Positions 1 to 8,307 of a stretch of 20,449 nt of DNA are shown here, in pieces. The position numbers and the translations under genes are program-made. The DNA lies in contig CAMXWX010000017.1 of NCBI GenBank assembly GCA_947252975.1, forward strand, positions 1 to 20,449. Reading direction: 5' to 3'. The notes under the pieces were generated by a model. The model was not told the origin of the DNA. It was given only the letters and a program-made list of their open reading frames with translations, and made no database searches. The DNA is from an uncultured Gardnerella sp. (lineage in GTDB: Bacteria; Actinomycetota; Actinomycetes; Actinomycetales; Bifidobacteriaceae). How positions within the stretch are numbered: the first letter of the stretch is position 1; every line of letters begins with the position of its first letter.

Positions 1-574
1 CGGAGTAGGAGTCCCAAGATGAAAATAGAAGTATTGCTGTAACAATGAATAAAGCATTCCAGCCCCACATTACATGCTTATATTCGCGTCTAGGACCACT
101 AACTGTAAGAAAAGCAACTAGAACAGCGTACATGTCTGGAAGCAAATCAGCCCAAGCGTTATTGGACCGCATTTGTAAAGATTCAATCAAAGCTATATTG
201 TGTGTAGAAAATATCGCAATAGATAACAGCCATACTGAACCATAACTTATAAACAGTGTAATAACAGAAATAGCGGTATCAATCCAACGCCTGTCAGAAA
301 CCATGTGTGCAATAACTTCTGCAACAACAATGAGAGTAAGACCTTGCTGTATCAGAACAAATGAAAGATTATTAAAAGATAACCCTATAATTTGAGTAGC
401 ACTTCGTGCATCAATCTTCATAGCATCAGCCGTTGCTGACAAACACATTGACGACAACAAAGTAAAAACGCCAATTACAACTGATGATATTGCATACAAC
501 AAATCAGCCCAACTACGTACTAAGCTAGGCTGAGTATCTTCAATAACAAGATTTGGATTTATGCTAGATTGCAT
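1..574 (-). CDS. Polytopic membrane protein, N-terminal part (possible YbhN/LPG-synthase TM family)
   Basis: An open frame starts at the ATG at 574 and runs 191 codons without a stop to the left edge, so only the N-terminus is present. The protein begins MQSSINPNLVIEDTQPSLVR and has about five hydrophobic segments, near residues 26-47, 68-92, 98-122, 143-160 and 170 to the edge, with short charged loops between them. The layout (a short cytoplasmic tail with an Arg-x-x-x-Asp stretch, then repeated TM pairs) resembles the large actinobacterial flippase-like proteins related to lysylphosphatidylglycerol synthase membrane domains. That family call is from memory and tentative; being a membrane protein is well supported. 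The start lies 15 bases after the purB stop on the same strand, so the two are probably cotranscribed. No strong ribosome binding site is visible. Confidence 0.8.
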   Translation of the reverse strand, partial: MQSSINPNLVIEDTQPSLVRSWADLLYAISSVVIGVFTLLSSMCLSATADAMKIDARSATQIIGLSFNNLSFVLIQQGLTLIVVAEVIAHMVSDRRWIDTAISVITLFISYGSVWLLSIAIFSTHNIALIESLQMRSNNAWADLLPDMYAVLVAFLTVSGPRREYKHVMWGWNALFIVTAILLFSSWDSYS

Positions 575-589
575 GGCTTTACCGTCTAC

Positions 590-2032
590 TTAATCAATAA
601 AGTCCACCAATCGTGAAGCAAATCCAGTGTAAGATTCTGGTGTCATTGCTTGCAAACGAGCTGCAGTATTGGCATCAAAGCTACGAGATTTAATGAATTC
701 TTCTACATCACTTTGTGAAATATGGTGACCGCGCATTAATTCTTTTACTTGCTCATATGGTTGTTCCATACCAGGTACGCCAGCAATTTCTTCAGCACGC
801 ATTGCTGTTTGAATTGGCTCTCCAAGAACTTCCCAATTTTCGTCTAATTCTTTTGCCATAAATTCTTTATTAGGATGAATAGACTTCAAACCGCCTAAAA
901 GATTATTCAAAGCAAGAAGAGCATAACCGAAAGCTGAGCCAACATTCCTTTGAGTAGTAGAGTCTGTAAGATCACGCTGCCAGCGGCTTTCAGTAAGAGT
1001 TGCACACAATGTGTCAAACAGTGAGCAAGAAATCTCAAGATTAGCTTCAGCGTTCTCAAAACGAATAGGGTTAACCTTATGAGGCATAGTAGAAGATCCT
1101 GTAGCTCCCTTTACAGGAACTTGCACAAAAATACCCCTAGAAATATACATCCATACGTCAACTGCAAGATTATGCAAAATATGGTTTATGTGACTTACAG
1201 TGCTATAAAGTTCAGCTTGCCAATCGTGGCTTTCAATTTGAGTTGTTAATGGATTCCATTGAAGACCCATTCTATTTTCAACAAACTCTTGAGATACGCT
1301 AATCCAATCAACTTCTGGGAAAGCAGCTAAATGAGCTCCAAAAGTTCCTGTAGCACCATTCAACTTTCCTAAATACTCTTGATTATCAAGATGACGAAGT
1401 TGACGACGTAAACGATATGCAAACACTGCCAATTCCTTACCCAAAGTAGTTGGAGTAGCAGGCTGACCATGAGTTAACGAAAGCATAGATAAATCTCTAT
1501 ATTCGTTAGCATTCTTAACTAAATAATCAACTATCGCTTCTAAATTCGGACGATAAACGTTTAAAACAGCTTGCTTTACGCAACGCGCAATAGAAAGATT
1601 ATTAATATCTTCACTTGTGCATGAAAAATGTACTAAAGTTTTTAAATTTGAAAGCTCAGTAGCATGACCAAGCTTATTCTCTGCTTCGTCTAACGCATCG
1701 TCAATGTAGTATTCAACAGCTTTAACATCGTGATGAGTAATAGCCTCATGCGCAGCATGACGAGCAATTCCTTCAGCATCAAAATTTTCAGGAATAGAAC
1801 GCAAATATGAGCATTCTTCATCAGTTAAAGGATTAACACCCTTAACAATTGGCTGGAATTGATTAGCTTCATAACCATTTGCGAGAAGAATCATCCACTC
1901 AACTTCTACACGCATGCGCTCGCGATTTAACGCAGGTTCGCTTAAATATTCAACGAGTGCGGATGTTTGATTATGATAACGTCCATCGAGAGGAGTCAGA
2001 GCTATTGCAGGAGAAATATCGGTAAGCTTCAT
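590..2032 (-). CDS. purB: Adenylosuccinate lyase
   Basis: PurB catalyses two fumarate-releasing steps in the cytoplasm: SAICAR to AICAR in purine synthesis, and adenylosuccinate to AMP. The 480-residue product is close to the long E. coli-type enzyme (about 456). The fumarase/lyase signature GSSTMPHKVNP is at residues 312-322 with K319 and N321, on the loop carrying the catalytic serine. The THGQPATPTT block contains H188, the likely general acid. The N-terminal TPLDGRYHNQT and the SCTSEDINN block also fit the family. The gene is complete and follows the hydrolase gene by a 61-base AT-rich gap, with the membrane protein gene just downstream. No purine regulatory element could be recognised upstream, and there is no clear ribosome binding site. 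Confidence 0.97.
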   Translation of the reverse strand: MKLTDISPAIALTPLDGRYHNQTSALVEYLSEPALNRERMRVEVEWMILLANGYEANQFQPIVKGVNPLTDEECSYLRSIPENFDAEGIARHAAHEAITHHDVKAVEYYIDDALDEAENKLGHATELSNLKTLVHFSCTSEDINNLSIARCVKQAVLNVYRPNLEAIVDYLVKNANEYRDLSMLSLTHGQPATPTTLGKELAVFAYRLRRQLRHLDNQEYLGKLNGATGTFGAHLAAFPEVDWISVSQEFVENRMGLQWNPLTTQIESHDWQAELYSTVSHINHILHNLAVDVWMYISRGIFVQVPVKGATGSSTMPHKVNPIRFENAEANLEISCSLFDTLCATLTESRWQRDLTDSTTQRNVGSAFGYALLALNNLLGGLKSIHPNKEFMAKELDENWEVLGEPIQTAMRAEEIAGVPGMEQPYEQVKELMRGHHISQSDVEEFIKSRSFDANTAARLQAMTPESYTGFASRLVDFID

Positions 2033-2093
2033 AGTTTAAGGTTACATCATGCTGCGAATTAGCTTAATTTTACTCAATAAGAATTTAATTATT

Positions 2094-3701
2094 TTATTTT
2101 TTCATTACTCCTTGCCACAATGTAGTACTTTGCAATTTGCCATTAATAGTATTCTGAAAATGTCGATCTTGCTCGCGCACACTTTTAGATCCGAGTTGAA
2201 GAGCATCTTCATAAGCTGCAGTATGGTAATGCAAATCATGAGTTAAAGTTCCTTCTTCTGGAACATCATTAACGAATATTCCGTCATTATCGAATTTTTT
2301 AATCGAATATTGTTTGCCAGAAAAACGCGTGACTCCAGGAGGTAAAGAACGCTTAGATTCTTTAACATGAATTGCATGCCCATGAATAGTCACCCAATTA
2401 TTTCTACGAGGATTCTCCTTGCCATCTAAAGAAGGTACAATCTCATCGTCCATCTCAATACTAGTAACCCAAGTCTTCTTAGGAATTGGATGATTTGCAA
2501 TAGGAGATCCAGCAGTAACAACATGCTGTATGTTGTACTGTTTAGAGTAATCGCTTGCAATGCTTGCTGCAACAATGCCTCCCTGAGAATGGCCTACTAA
2601 AGCAACAGGCTCGTTAGGTTTAATTCCAGAACGTTTCATAGCTTCTACAACCATTCGAGTGCTATCAGCTTGTTTTCTCATTAAAGAACTATGACTCATT
2701 ACTTCTGCGTTTTGTGCCCAACCAAAAGGAGAGTGTGCTTTACCGTCAGTTCCTGGAATTATTACTAACCATGACGAACTGCCATCGCTGCGCTTAAAAC
2801 GTTGAATTGCAATAGTAGCAGCATCTGGATTAACAAGTGGTGGCCTAACGCCCAAATTTCCGCTTCCAAGTTCCGTTAAATTTTCTAAAGTTTCAAGCAG
2901 ATTACGTCCAGGTCTAGCAAGAACAGATCCAGGTTTTCTCCACGTCTCATTTACTTTAGTGAGAAGTAAATTATTACCTTGCTTTCGATCATTAATAGGC
3001 GCGCTTACGAAGCTAAGAGCACTAGAAATAAATGGAATAGCTTGTGATAAATATTTTTGAGCATTGGATAAAAAGTTTAGTGAGGTTTCACGCTCTTTTT
3101 TATTTATGGGGCCTTTCGCATTTCCGGCAATAAATATTGGCAAACTTGTAATAGGATTTAAAATAAGGTGCTGCGATAAACCTCGAATAATTCCTTGTTG
3201 CATACTCTTAGTTGCGTAGGACCATTTAGCAAGATATTGGAAACCTGAATGATTTTTATCATCTTGTTTGACAGCAAGACTTGCGGACAATAAAACGTGT
3301 AAAGCAAAAATAGGGTTTGCAAGAGCCAAGAAAGAAATTTTATTGTCTAACTCGTCTTTTGCACGAAATTCTGCATCTTCATATAAATTATTTGCTCTTA
3401 CAATAAGAAAAGCAAGATTTTCTAAATTTTGAGACATTAAATAACATTTATGAGCATACTCATGACATATGCTTTCAGTTAAAAATGATTGCGAAGAATC
3501 ATGAATATATGCTCCTGATTCTTTTTGTATACCATAATTTTGACCGGCAATAACCATCGCTGCATTAAGCCATAAATTTTTTAGCGTAAGCAATTCTTTA
3601 GCAATATTGTTGAGTTTTCTGGAAAAACTAATATACGCTTCTCTATCAGCAACGCTAATCGTCATTCCACCTACAACAGAGGACTTAACTTTCCAAGACA
3701 T
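2094..3701 (-). CDS. Alpha/beta-hydrolase (lipase-like) with long helical N-terminal region, WXG100-linked
   Basis: A 535-residue protein. The start was set at the ATG at 3701 (MSWKVKSS) because GGAGG lies 8 bases upstream; an ATG at 3734 would overlap the upstream gene and lacks such a site. Residues 1 to about 255 are mostly helical, without a signal peptide. A linker (GSVLARPGRNLLETLENL, from about 257) leads to an alpha/beta-hydrolase domain with a strand ending in IIPGTDG near 317, the nucleophile elbow GHSQGG with S372, an acidic MDDEIVPSLDG block (D418, D419, D426) and late histidines H488, H491 and H493. This is a plausible Ser-Asp-His triad, but the exact Asp and His are unproven. 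Similar actinobacterial hydrolases accompany WXG100 proteins, and a WXG100-like gene ends one base upstream here, suggesting a secreted or surface esterase. The substrate is unknown. Confidence 0.85.
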   Translation of the reverse strand: MSWKVKSSVVGGMTISVADREAYISFSRKLNNIAKELLTLKNLWLNAAMVIAGQNYGIQKESGAYIHDSSQSFLTESICHEYAHKCYLMSQNLENLAFLIVRANNLYEDAEFRAKDELDNKISFLALANPIFALHVLLSASLAVKQDDKNHSGFQYLAKWSYATKSMQQGIIRGLSQHLILNPITSLPIFIAGNAKGPINKKERETSLNFLSNAQKYLSQAIPFISSALSFVSAPINDRKQGNNLLLTKVNETWRKPGSVLARPGRNLLETLENLTELGSGNLGVRPPLVNPDAATIAIQRFKRSDGSSSWLVIIPGTDGKAHSPFGWAQNAEVMSHSSLMRKQADSTRMVVEAMKRSGIKPNEPVALVGHSQGGIVAASIASDYSKQYNIQHVVTAGSPIANHPIPKKTWVTSIEMDDEIVPSLDGKENPRRNNWVTIHGHAIHVKESKRSLPPGVTRFSGKQYSIKKFDNDGIFVNDVPEEGTLTHDLHYHTAAYEDALQLGSKSVREQDRHFQNTINGKLQSTTLWQGVMKK

Positions 3702-3702
3702 A

Positions 3703-3891
3703 CTATATTCCTCCGCGAATGTTATATAACGCATACGCTTGTGCGGAAATATTTTTCATACTATGACGAAAATGTTCGGCTGCAAGCCCTTGCCAATCTT
3801 CTAATTCAGTCGCTGCGGATTCTGCTATAACGCAGCGAGCGCACTCTTGAGTGCGTTGTATAAGCCATTGCCATTCGTAATATGTGTGCAT
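3703..3891 (-). CDS. Short WXG100-like protein
   Basis: A 62-residue protein beginning MHTYYEWQW. Residues 6-31 can form one helix. W33-Q34-G35 followed by LAAEHFR matches the WXG100 hallmark turn (WxG then AAxxFR), and residues 36-57 can form the second helix. Both arms are shorter than in typical 95-100 residue family members, and the C-terminus lacks a clear YxxxD/E secretion motif. The TAG stop at 3703-3705 is one base from the ATG of the hydrolase, and the ribosome binding site of the hydrolase lies within the last codons, so the two are tightly coupled. The start is the only ATG after an in-frame stop at 3910-3912, but no good ribosome binding site precedes it. It may be a chaperone-like partner or co-secreted helical hairpin for the hydrolase; this role is inference. 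Confidence 0.75.
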   Translation of the reverse strand: MHTYYEWQWLIQRTQECARCVIAESAATELEDWQGLAAEHFRHSMKNISAQAYALYNIRGGI

Positions 3892-3948
3892 AATCGTTAT
3901 TACACACGTTCATTAATAAAAAGTCACTAAAAAATATTCAATGTGGTT

Positions 3949-3985
3949 AAAAGGTTATTCAATGCTTATTGCTTCGCTTATAACC
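3949..3985 (-). terminator. Possible weak terminator of the MoxR/VWA operon
   Basis: Read on the minus strand, GGTTAT pairs with ATAACC (arms at 3980-3985 and 3953-3958) and is followed by TTTT. The 21-base loop contains a small nested CAAT/ATTG hairpin. It lies just after the last gene of the six-gene cluster and before the WXG100/hydrolase pair, so position supports the call, but the stem is only 6 bp. Confidence 0.35.
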
Positions 3986-4001
3986 AATCTTGAAGATTTA
4001 A

Positions 4002-4592
4002 TTACCAAGGCTTATTGCTGCTTTCATCAGTTTTAGTACGTTTTTCTGTCTTTTCTAAACCTTGCTGGTCTTCTTGATCCTGTGAATATTTAGAATCCAC
4101 ATGATCGTTCTGTTTTAGCAAGTTTTCAACTTTATTGCGCTGAGTATTGTCCAACTGAGGCTTAGACGAATCTGACTGCTTTTTATCTTTAGAAGGATTG
4201 TCAGAATTATCGTTTTTAAAATGATTGTTATGCTTTTTCGGTTTCTGTTGCTTATTAGTATTGTTTTGATTCTGCTTTAATTTTTCTGTTAACTTTCGTG
4301 ATAATTCAGCATTTTTGTCAATACTATTTCGAAGTTGAGGAAGCAGCATCATTTCTTGAGATTTAGCATCATCAAATTGAGCATCAGTTTGCTGTTGCTG
4401 AGTTAAAAGCACATTCTTGTCGCTATCGATACTCTTGGCAGATTTTATGTTAGAAATAAGGCTATCAGTAGCAGCATTATATGCGTATTGTGCTCTCCAA
4501 TTTACGATAGCAAAATACGCTATTAATATCGCAATAATCAAGAACAAGAATGTAACAATGCGAATAATTGTGCGACTAGACATGTGCTTCAT
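4002..4592 (-). CDS. Single-pass membrane protein with coiled coil and Q/N/K-rich tail (DUF6466-like)
   Basis: A 196-residue protein starting at MKHMSSRT. This start has AAGGA about 8 bases upstream, and its ATG overlaps the TGA of the preceding VWA gene (ATGA). A hydrophobic segment at about residues 10-30 gives an N-in signal anchor. Residues about 40-110 are Q/E/K/L-rich and likely coiled coil. The remainder is a low-complexity tail rich in Lys, Asn, Gln, Asp and Ser, probably disordered and outside the membrane. It is the last gene of the MoxR/VWA operon, so it may be an accessory subunit or scaffold of that complex. It resembles a bifidobacterial family I remember as DUF6466; no function is known to me. 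Confidence 0.8.
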   Translation of the reverse strand: MKHMSSRTIIRIVTFLFLIIAILIAYFAIVNWRAQYAYNAATDSLISNIKSAKSIDSDKNVLLTQQQQTDAQFDDAKSQEMMLLPQLRNSIDKNAELSRKLTEKLKQNQNNTNKQQKPKKHNNHFKNDNSDNPSKDKKQSDSSKPQLDNTQRNKVENLLKQNDHVDSKYSQDQEDQQGLEKTEKRTKTDESSNKPW

Positions 4593-5704
4593 ACTAATTT
4601 CCTTGAAGTTATAAACCACGACATTAATTCCCAAATTAAAAGTATCGACGCAAATATTGCAAACGGCCAAATAATTGGTTCAGGTCTCAAACGAGGCTTT
4701 GCTGTCTCGTTCATTCTCCATTGGTGTGAAAGAATTGGTTTTGCTTCGTCTCCAAATGTTACACTTAAAGATGAGTGCATATACTTGCCGCTAAGCTCAT
4801 CGGCAATATTTCGTAAGTTCTTTTCATCAAGCTTTGAAATGCCAGGATTGCCCGTAGCAGGATCAATAACCCATTGATTAGAGGTATTGTTTTCGCTGTA
4901 GTCGTCAAGTTGCAGCTGTGTTTTTTCCAAAGGCATTTTAGCTCCTTTAGATGAGCCTATTCCAATAACAAATGCGTTAGTAATATAAGCTCTGAGCGAT
5001 GAAAATGTGCGGCGCTTCCGTTGAGTTGTTTCCTCACCGTCGCTTATAACATACAAAACTGTTGTGTCATCTGGATGAGCATCATGTATAGCTTTTGCAG
5101 TAAGCAAAGTTTGATCTATAGGTGCGTCAAGACTAGTTCCAGTAGCTACGCTAGTTGGCTCAGTTCGTAGAGTATTTATCCAATTGTCAACTGCTCTAGC
5201 ATCAGGCGTCAATGGGACATCAACAGAAGTAGAAGCACCAAAAGAAATAGCAGCAAAACTTGAGTTAGCATAGGATTTTGTTATTTGATGAATAATATTC
5301 CTTGCTGCTTCAATACGCTCAATCTTACTATTTTTTGCATAATCAGCGTCTTTTGCTCTCATTGAACCTGTTATATCTAGAGCAATAATCACGTTTGTTG
5401 CATTTACTGCTCTTTGTAAAGTTGAACGCATAATACTTGGAGATAGCACGCAAATTATTAGCATTATACATATGCCAATACGTCTTAATCTCATGCAAAA
5501 AGTTTCATCACTTGATTCAGGTTTCCTGCGTATAGGCACAATTTCAAAAAACATTGCTGCCAACAAAACCAATATTGCAATAATCGCAATAATCCAACCA
5601 TATGATGGAGAAAAAACCAACTGACCTGCTTGAGAAGTGTCAGAAGCTTCAATTTTAGCGTGTGCAAACAGTAGGGTAGTAGCAGAAAATAGTGTTGTTG
5701 TCAT
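4589..5704 (-). CDS. Membrane-anchored von Willebrand factor A domain protein (second VWA of operon)
   Basis: A 371-residue protein starting at the ATG at 5704, which forms an ATGA overlap with the upstream VWA gene and has AGAGGA about 8 bases before it. Hydrophobic segments lie near residues 37-54 and 76-91, and a third lies near the C-terminus (IIWPFAIFASILLIWEL). Between them is a VWA domain with a MIDAS-type motif ALDITGSM (D110, T112, S114; the usual second position is Ser), a GTSLDAPID stretch and VISDGEE. This is the BatA/BatB-like arrangement: a VWA domain held at the membrane between TM helices. In Bat/MoxR systems such proteins bind partners through a metal ion and are acted on by the MoxR ATPase. 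The partner here is unknown. Confidence 0.9.
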   Translation of the reverse strand: MTTTLFSATTLLFAHAKIEASDTSQAGQLVFSPSYGWIIAIIAILVLLAAMFFEIVPIRRKPESSDETFCMRLRRIGICIMLIICVLSPSIMRSTLQRAVNATNVIIALDITGSMRAKDADYAKNSKIERIEAARNIIHQITKSYANSSFAAISFGASTSVDVPLTPDARAVDNWINTLRTEPTSVATGTSLDAPIDQTLLTAKAIHDAHPDDTTVLYVISDGEETTQRKRRTFSSLRAYITNAFVIGIGSSKGAKMPLEKTQLQLDDYSENNTSNQWVIDPATGNPGISKLDEKNLRNIADELSGKYMHSSLSVTFGDEAKPILSHQWRMNETAKPRLRPEPIIWPFAIFASILLIWELMSWFITSRKLV

Positions 5705-6837
5705 CGCTTCATCCTCTTTGCAATAGCTAGCCAAATCACAACGCTAAACACAGTAAACAAAACCCAAAGACCAGGATCGTCACTAAATGCAGACTGAGCA
5801 GCGCCTTGAGGAATTGCTGTATGTCTTTTTTCAATTTCTTTTACTAAATTAATAACGGAATCAGAATTGCGTTGAGACAGGAAAATTCCACCATGAGATT
5901 CAATAAGCTGTTTCATTTCTAATGTAGTGTCATCATTCTCATTCTGTTTTGCGCCAGAATATAACCCATCGACAGTAATTTTAGCCTGCTTTGTTAAATC
6001 TAAAGCTTGCTTTAATGAGTAAGTTTGTTTTCCAGAAACAACATTATCTGTAGCAAGAACAATAGAAGAACTTCTATTAAAACGGCTTTGTATTTTATGG
6101 TTATTATGAGCAGAACCATAAATAAAACCTGGAAGCATTGCTGCGCAACTAACTAAACCGTCTCCAATAAGCGATGTTGCGTTTTTGCGATTTTGAGTTC
6201 CTTCAAGCCAGTCAGAAATTTCTTGATATTGACGTTGTTGTAAACGATTAATGCGACTTTGCGATTGAACTCCGCCAAGCAAATTTGCAGCATATTGCAA
6301 TTGTTTTTTAGCCAATCGATAGTCGTCAGTCAGTGGAAAAACTGTCCTAGATGTGGAGTTAAAAATGCTCAATCCAATGCGTTCACCCTGAAAATGCTCA
6401 ATAAAATTAAGATACGCTTGAATCACTTCGCGATCATATGGTAGAGCAGAACCTGAAACGTCTAAGCATAAAACAATGTCTCTAGAACTAACTTGCTCGT
6501 TCGCATTAAACACTCGTGCTGGTCTGGAAGCAATAGCAAGCGCACTGCACAAAGATACTACCAATGCAGCCGTAGCAAACCTTCTAAACATTCGCCACAT
6601 ATACCATGAATGACTAGTAGTAGTTCCTTGTAGATCATTGTCAAAAGTAAAAGTATAGAATTTTCGCGTAATATTACTAGTTTGACTCTTATACTTCTTT
6701 TTTAAAATATTGCTACGAATGGAATCTAAAATTAGTAAGACAGCAAAAATTGCTACAGAAACAACAACACCTGCAACAAAAAGCAGCGGCCATTGCCATC
6801 TCCATGGCCATATGTATTCCCAAACATTATTACTCAT
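5701..6837 (-). CDS. Membrane-anchored von Willebrand factor A domain protein (first VWA of operon)
   Basis: A 378-residue protein. The start MSNNVW at 6837 shares one base with the previous stop (TGATG) and has AAGGAC upstream. A Trp-rich N-terminus is followed by TM segments at about 17-37 and 86-104. A VWA domain carries a canonical MIDAS start CLDVSGS (D126, S128, S130), the NATSLIGDGLV threonine region and the LATDNVVSG aspartate. A third TM segment lies at about 355-373 with a short basic tail. The topology matches its neighbour at 4589-5704, but the sequences are quite diverged, so the pair may work as a heteromer, like BatA and BatB. This one keeps the complete DxSxS motif, whereas the neighbour has DxTxS. 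Confidence 0.9.
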   Translation of the reverse strand: MSNNVWEYIWPWRWQWPLLFVAGVVVSVAIFAVLLILDSIRSNILKKKYKSQTSNITRKFYTFTFDNDLQGTTTSHSWYMWRMFRRFATAALVVSLCSALAIASRPARVFNANEQVSSRDIVLCLDVSGSALPYDREVIQAYLNFIEHFQGERIGLSIFNSTSRTVFPLTDDYRLAKKQLQYAANLLGGVQSQSRINRLQQRQYQEISDWLEGTQNRKNATSLIGDGLVSCAAMLPGFIYGSAHNNHKIQSRFNRSSSIVLATDNVVSGKQTYSLKQALDLTKQAKITVDGLYSGAKQNENDDTTLEMKQLIESHGGIFLSQRNSDSVINLVKEIEKRHTAIPQGAAQSAFSDDPGLWVLFTVFSVVIWLAIAKRMKR

Positions 6838-7364
6838 CAACGTTTGTCCTTCGTTTGCCAGCCTTCAAGCAATACTAAAACCCATTCAGCAGCCTGCTCA
6901 ACAGTAGTATTTCGCGCTTGCTCGTTTGCTTTGCGATCAGCAAATTCTGGAGGATACAAAGCAGATATTGTTTGGCGTAACATATCAGCACCTTTTTTAT
7001 TGCGCCATTTCAAACGCAAAGAAGCCAATTCTCCCAAAGTGTGAGTTTGAATATCTTCACCGCTCATCTTCGAAATATAAGATCTAGCAATAGACGCCAA
7101 TTTTGCACAAGCCTGATCTTTAGTAAGTTCATTGTTATGATACTTCTCAACAATCGCATCAATATCTTTACGCCAAGCTTGTTTGTTTACATTATGAACG
7201 TGAACTGCTTCTGTAGAATTGCTACTTTCAGCTAATTTCTTTGGCTTTTTAAAAGAAAAATATAAAACCGCAAAAGCAATAAAGATAACAACAAGCGATG
7301 CAGAAAGTAGTATTAAAAAAAGCGTTTCATCATGTAAAGGCTTTTGAATATCTTCCAGGCTCAT
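6837..7364 (-). CDS. Small single-pass membrane protein of the MoxR/VWA operon
   Basis: A 175-residue protein starting at MSLEDIQKP, chosen because AAGGAGG lies 9 bases upstream; the upstream ATG at 7397 would overlap the DUF58 gene. A TM segment spans about residues 14-37. A short KKPKK cytoplasmic flank, a variable linker and then a helical domain from about residue 60 follow (WRKDIDAIVEKYHNNELTK, then the conserved-looking SIARSYISKMSG, TLGELASLR and LYPPEFADRK). Position and size match the DUF4381-like component found between DUF58 and VWA genes in other MoxR operons, which probably links the cytoplasmic ATPase to the membrane VWA proteins. I recognise the position more than the sequence. 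Confidence 0.8.
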   Translation of the reverse strand: MSLEDIQKPLHDETLFLILLSASLVVIFIAFAVLYFSFKKPKKLAESSNSTEAVHVHNVNKQAWRKDIDAIVEKYHNNELTKDQACAKLASIARSYISKMSGEDIQTHTLGELASLRLKWRNKKGADMLRQTISALYPPEFADRKANEQARNTTVEQAAEWVLVLLEGWQTKDKR

Positions 7365-7365
7365 T

Positions 7366-8307
7366 CTATTCAACCTCCTTGCTAAATGAGTCAGCAAGAT
7401 AATTTGTACGGCTCACTTTTTGCGCAGAAATATGGAAAACTTCTTCACTTGAAGAACCATGAATTATTGAAGATTGAACACCAAGCAGCATATCGTATAA
7501 AGCGTTTATTCTAATATTTCTACGAGCTTCAACTTCATTTTTATTTGATTCTTTTTTCAAAAACGCCGGTACTTTACGTAAAGTAATTCCATCAAATATT
7601 TGCAAATCAATTGCAGAATCAAAAGGATTAATAGGAGAAATAACAATAACAACAAGCTTATGGTTTTGCGTAATTTTGCGCAAAGATTCAGCGTTATGAG
7701 CTTGTAATGCATACTCATCAGTTATTAAAACTACCAGACCATTATTGTCAATATTTTTTAGTAGCGAAGTAAGCAACGCATCAATATCTCTGGTATTTTT
7801 ACGAGTATTAAGCAACGTATAATCTAGATTTCGCTCAAAATCAGAAAAGTTGCTGGCAGCATGAACATTGATAACATTTTTTCCATCTGCACACAACAAC
7901 GAAACAGCATCATGACGTTTTAAACTCAAAGACGCAAAAAAGCATGCAGAATTAGACGCAACTTCATACAGAGATTCTCCAGAAACACAAGCTCCATTCA
8001 TATTTATGCTTGTATCTAAAGCAATCCAAGTATGAGAAGACGAAGTACGCTCTCTAGAAGACACCATAGGCTGTCCAGTTCGAGCGCTCGCAGACCAGTT
8101 CATCATGCGAGCTTCATCTCCTGGCTGCCATGCGTGTATGTCAATAACATCACCTGTGCCAAAACGCCTGTGCGAAGGATGGTCTCCCTCTAATAAGCCT
8201 AAAGCTTTACGCGCAATAGGCAAATCAATTCGCTGATCCAAAAGCTCAATTTTGCGACGCACGACTTTAGCAGGTTCAGATAATACTAACCGCTTCGTAC
8301 GCATCAT
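7366..8307 (-). CDS. DUF58 protein (VWA-like fold) of the MoxR operon
   Basis: A 313-residue cytoplasmic protein. The DUF58 signature is at residues about 53-83 (GDVIDIHAWQPGDEARMMNW followed by SASARTGQPMV). A degenerate VWA-like domain follows with WIALDTSINMNG (D98, S100, and N102 where the MIDAS would have Ser) and VVLITDEYAL. There is no TM segment. DUF58 proteins are almost always encoded directly after a MoxR ATPase and are thought to be its partner or adaptor. The start is ambiguous between two adjacent ATGs: 8307 gives an ATGA overlap with moxR, 8304 a TGATG overlap. The stop is one base from the next start, and the ribosome binding site of that gene lies inside the end of this one. 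Confidence 0.93.
   Translation of the reverse strand: MMRTKRLVLSEPAKVVRRKIELLDQRIDLPIARKALGLLEGDHPSHRRFGTGDVIDIHAWQPGDEARMMNWSASARTGQPMVSSRERTSSSHTWIALDTSINMNGACVSGESLYEVASNSACFFASLSLKRHDAVSLLCADGKNVINVHAASNFSDFERNLDYTLLNTRKNTRDIDALLTSLLKNIDNNGLVVLITDEYALQAHNAESLRKITQNHKLVVIVISPINPFDSAIDLQIFDGITLRKVPAFLKKESNKNEVEARRNIRINALYDMLLGVQSSIIHGSSSEEVFHISAQKVSRTNYLADSFSKEVE

Noticed and set aside
45..245. Plus-strand 66-codon frame at the left edge
   Set aside because: Lies antisense to an uninterrupted membrane-protein frame with clear TM periodicity.
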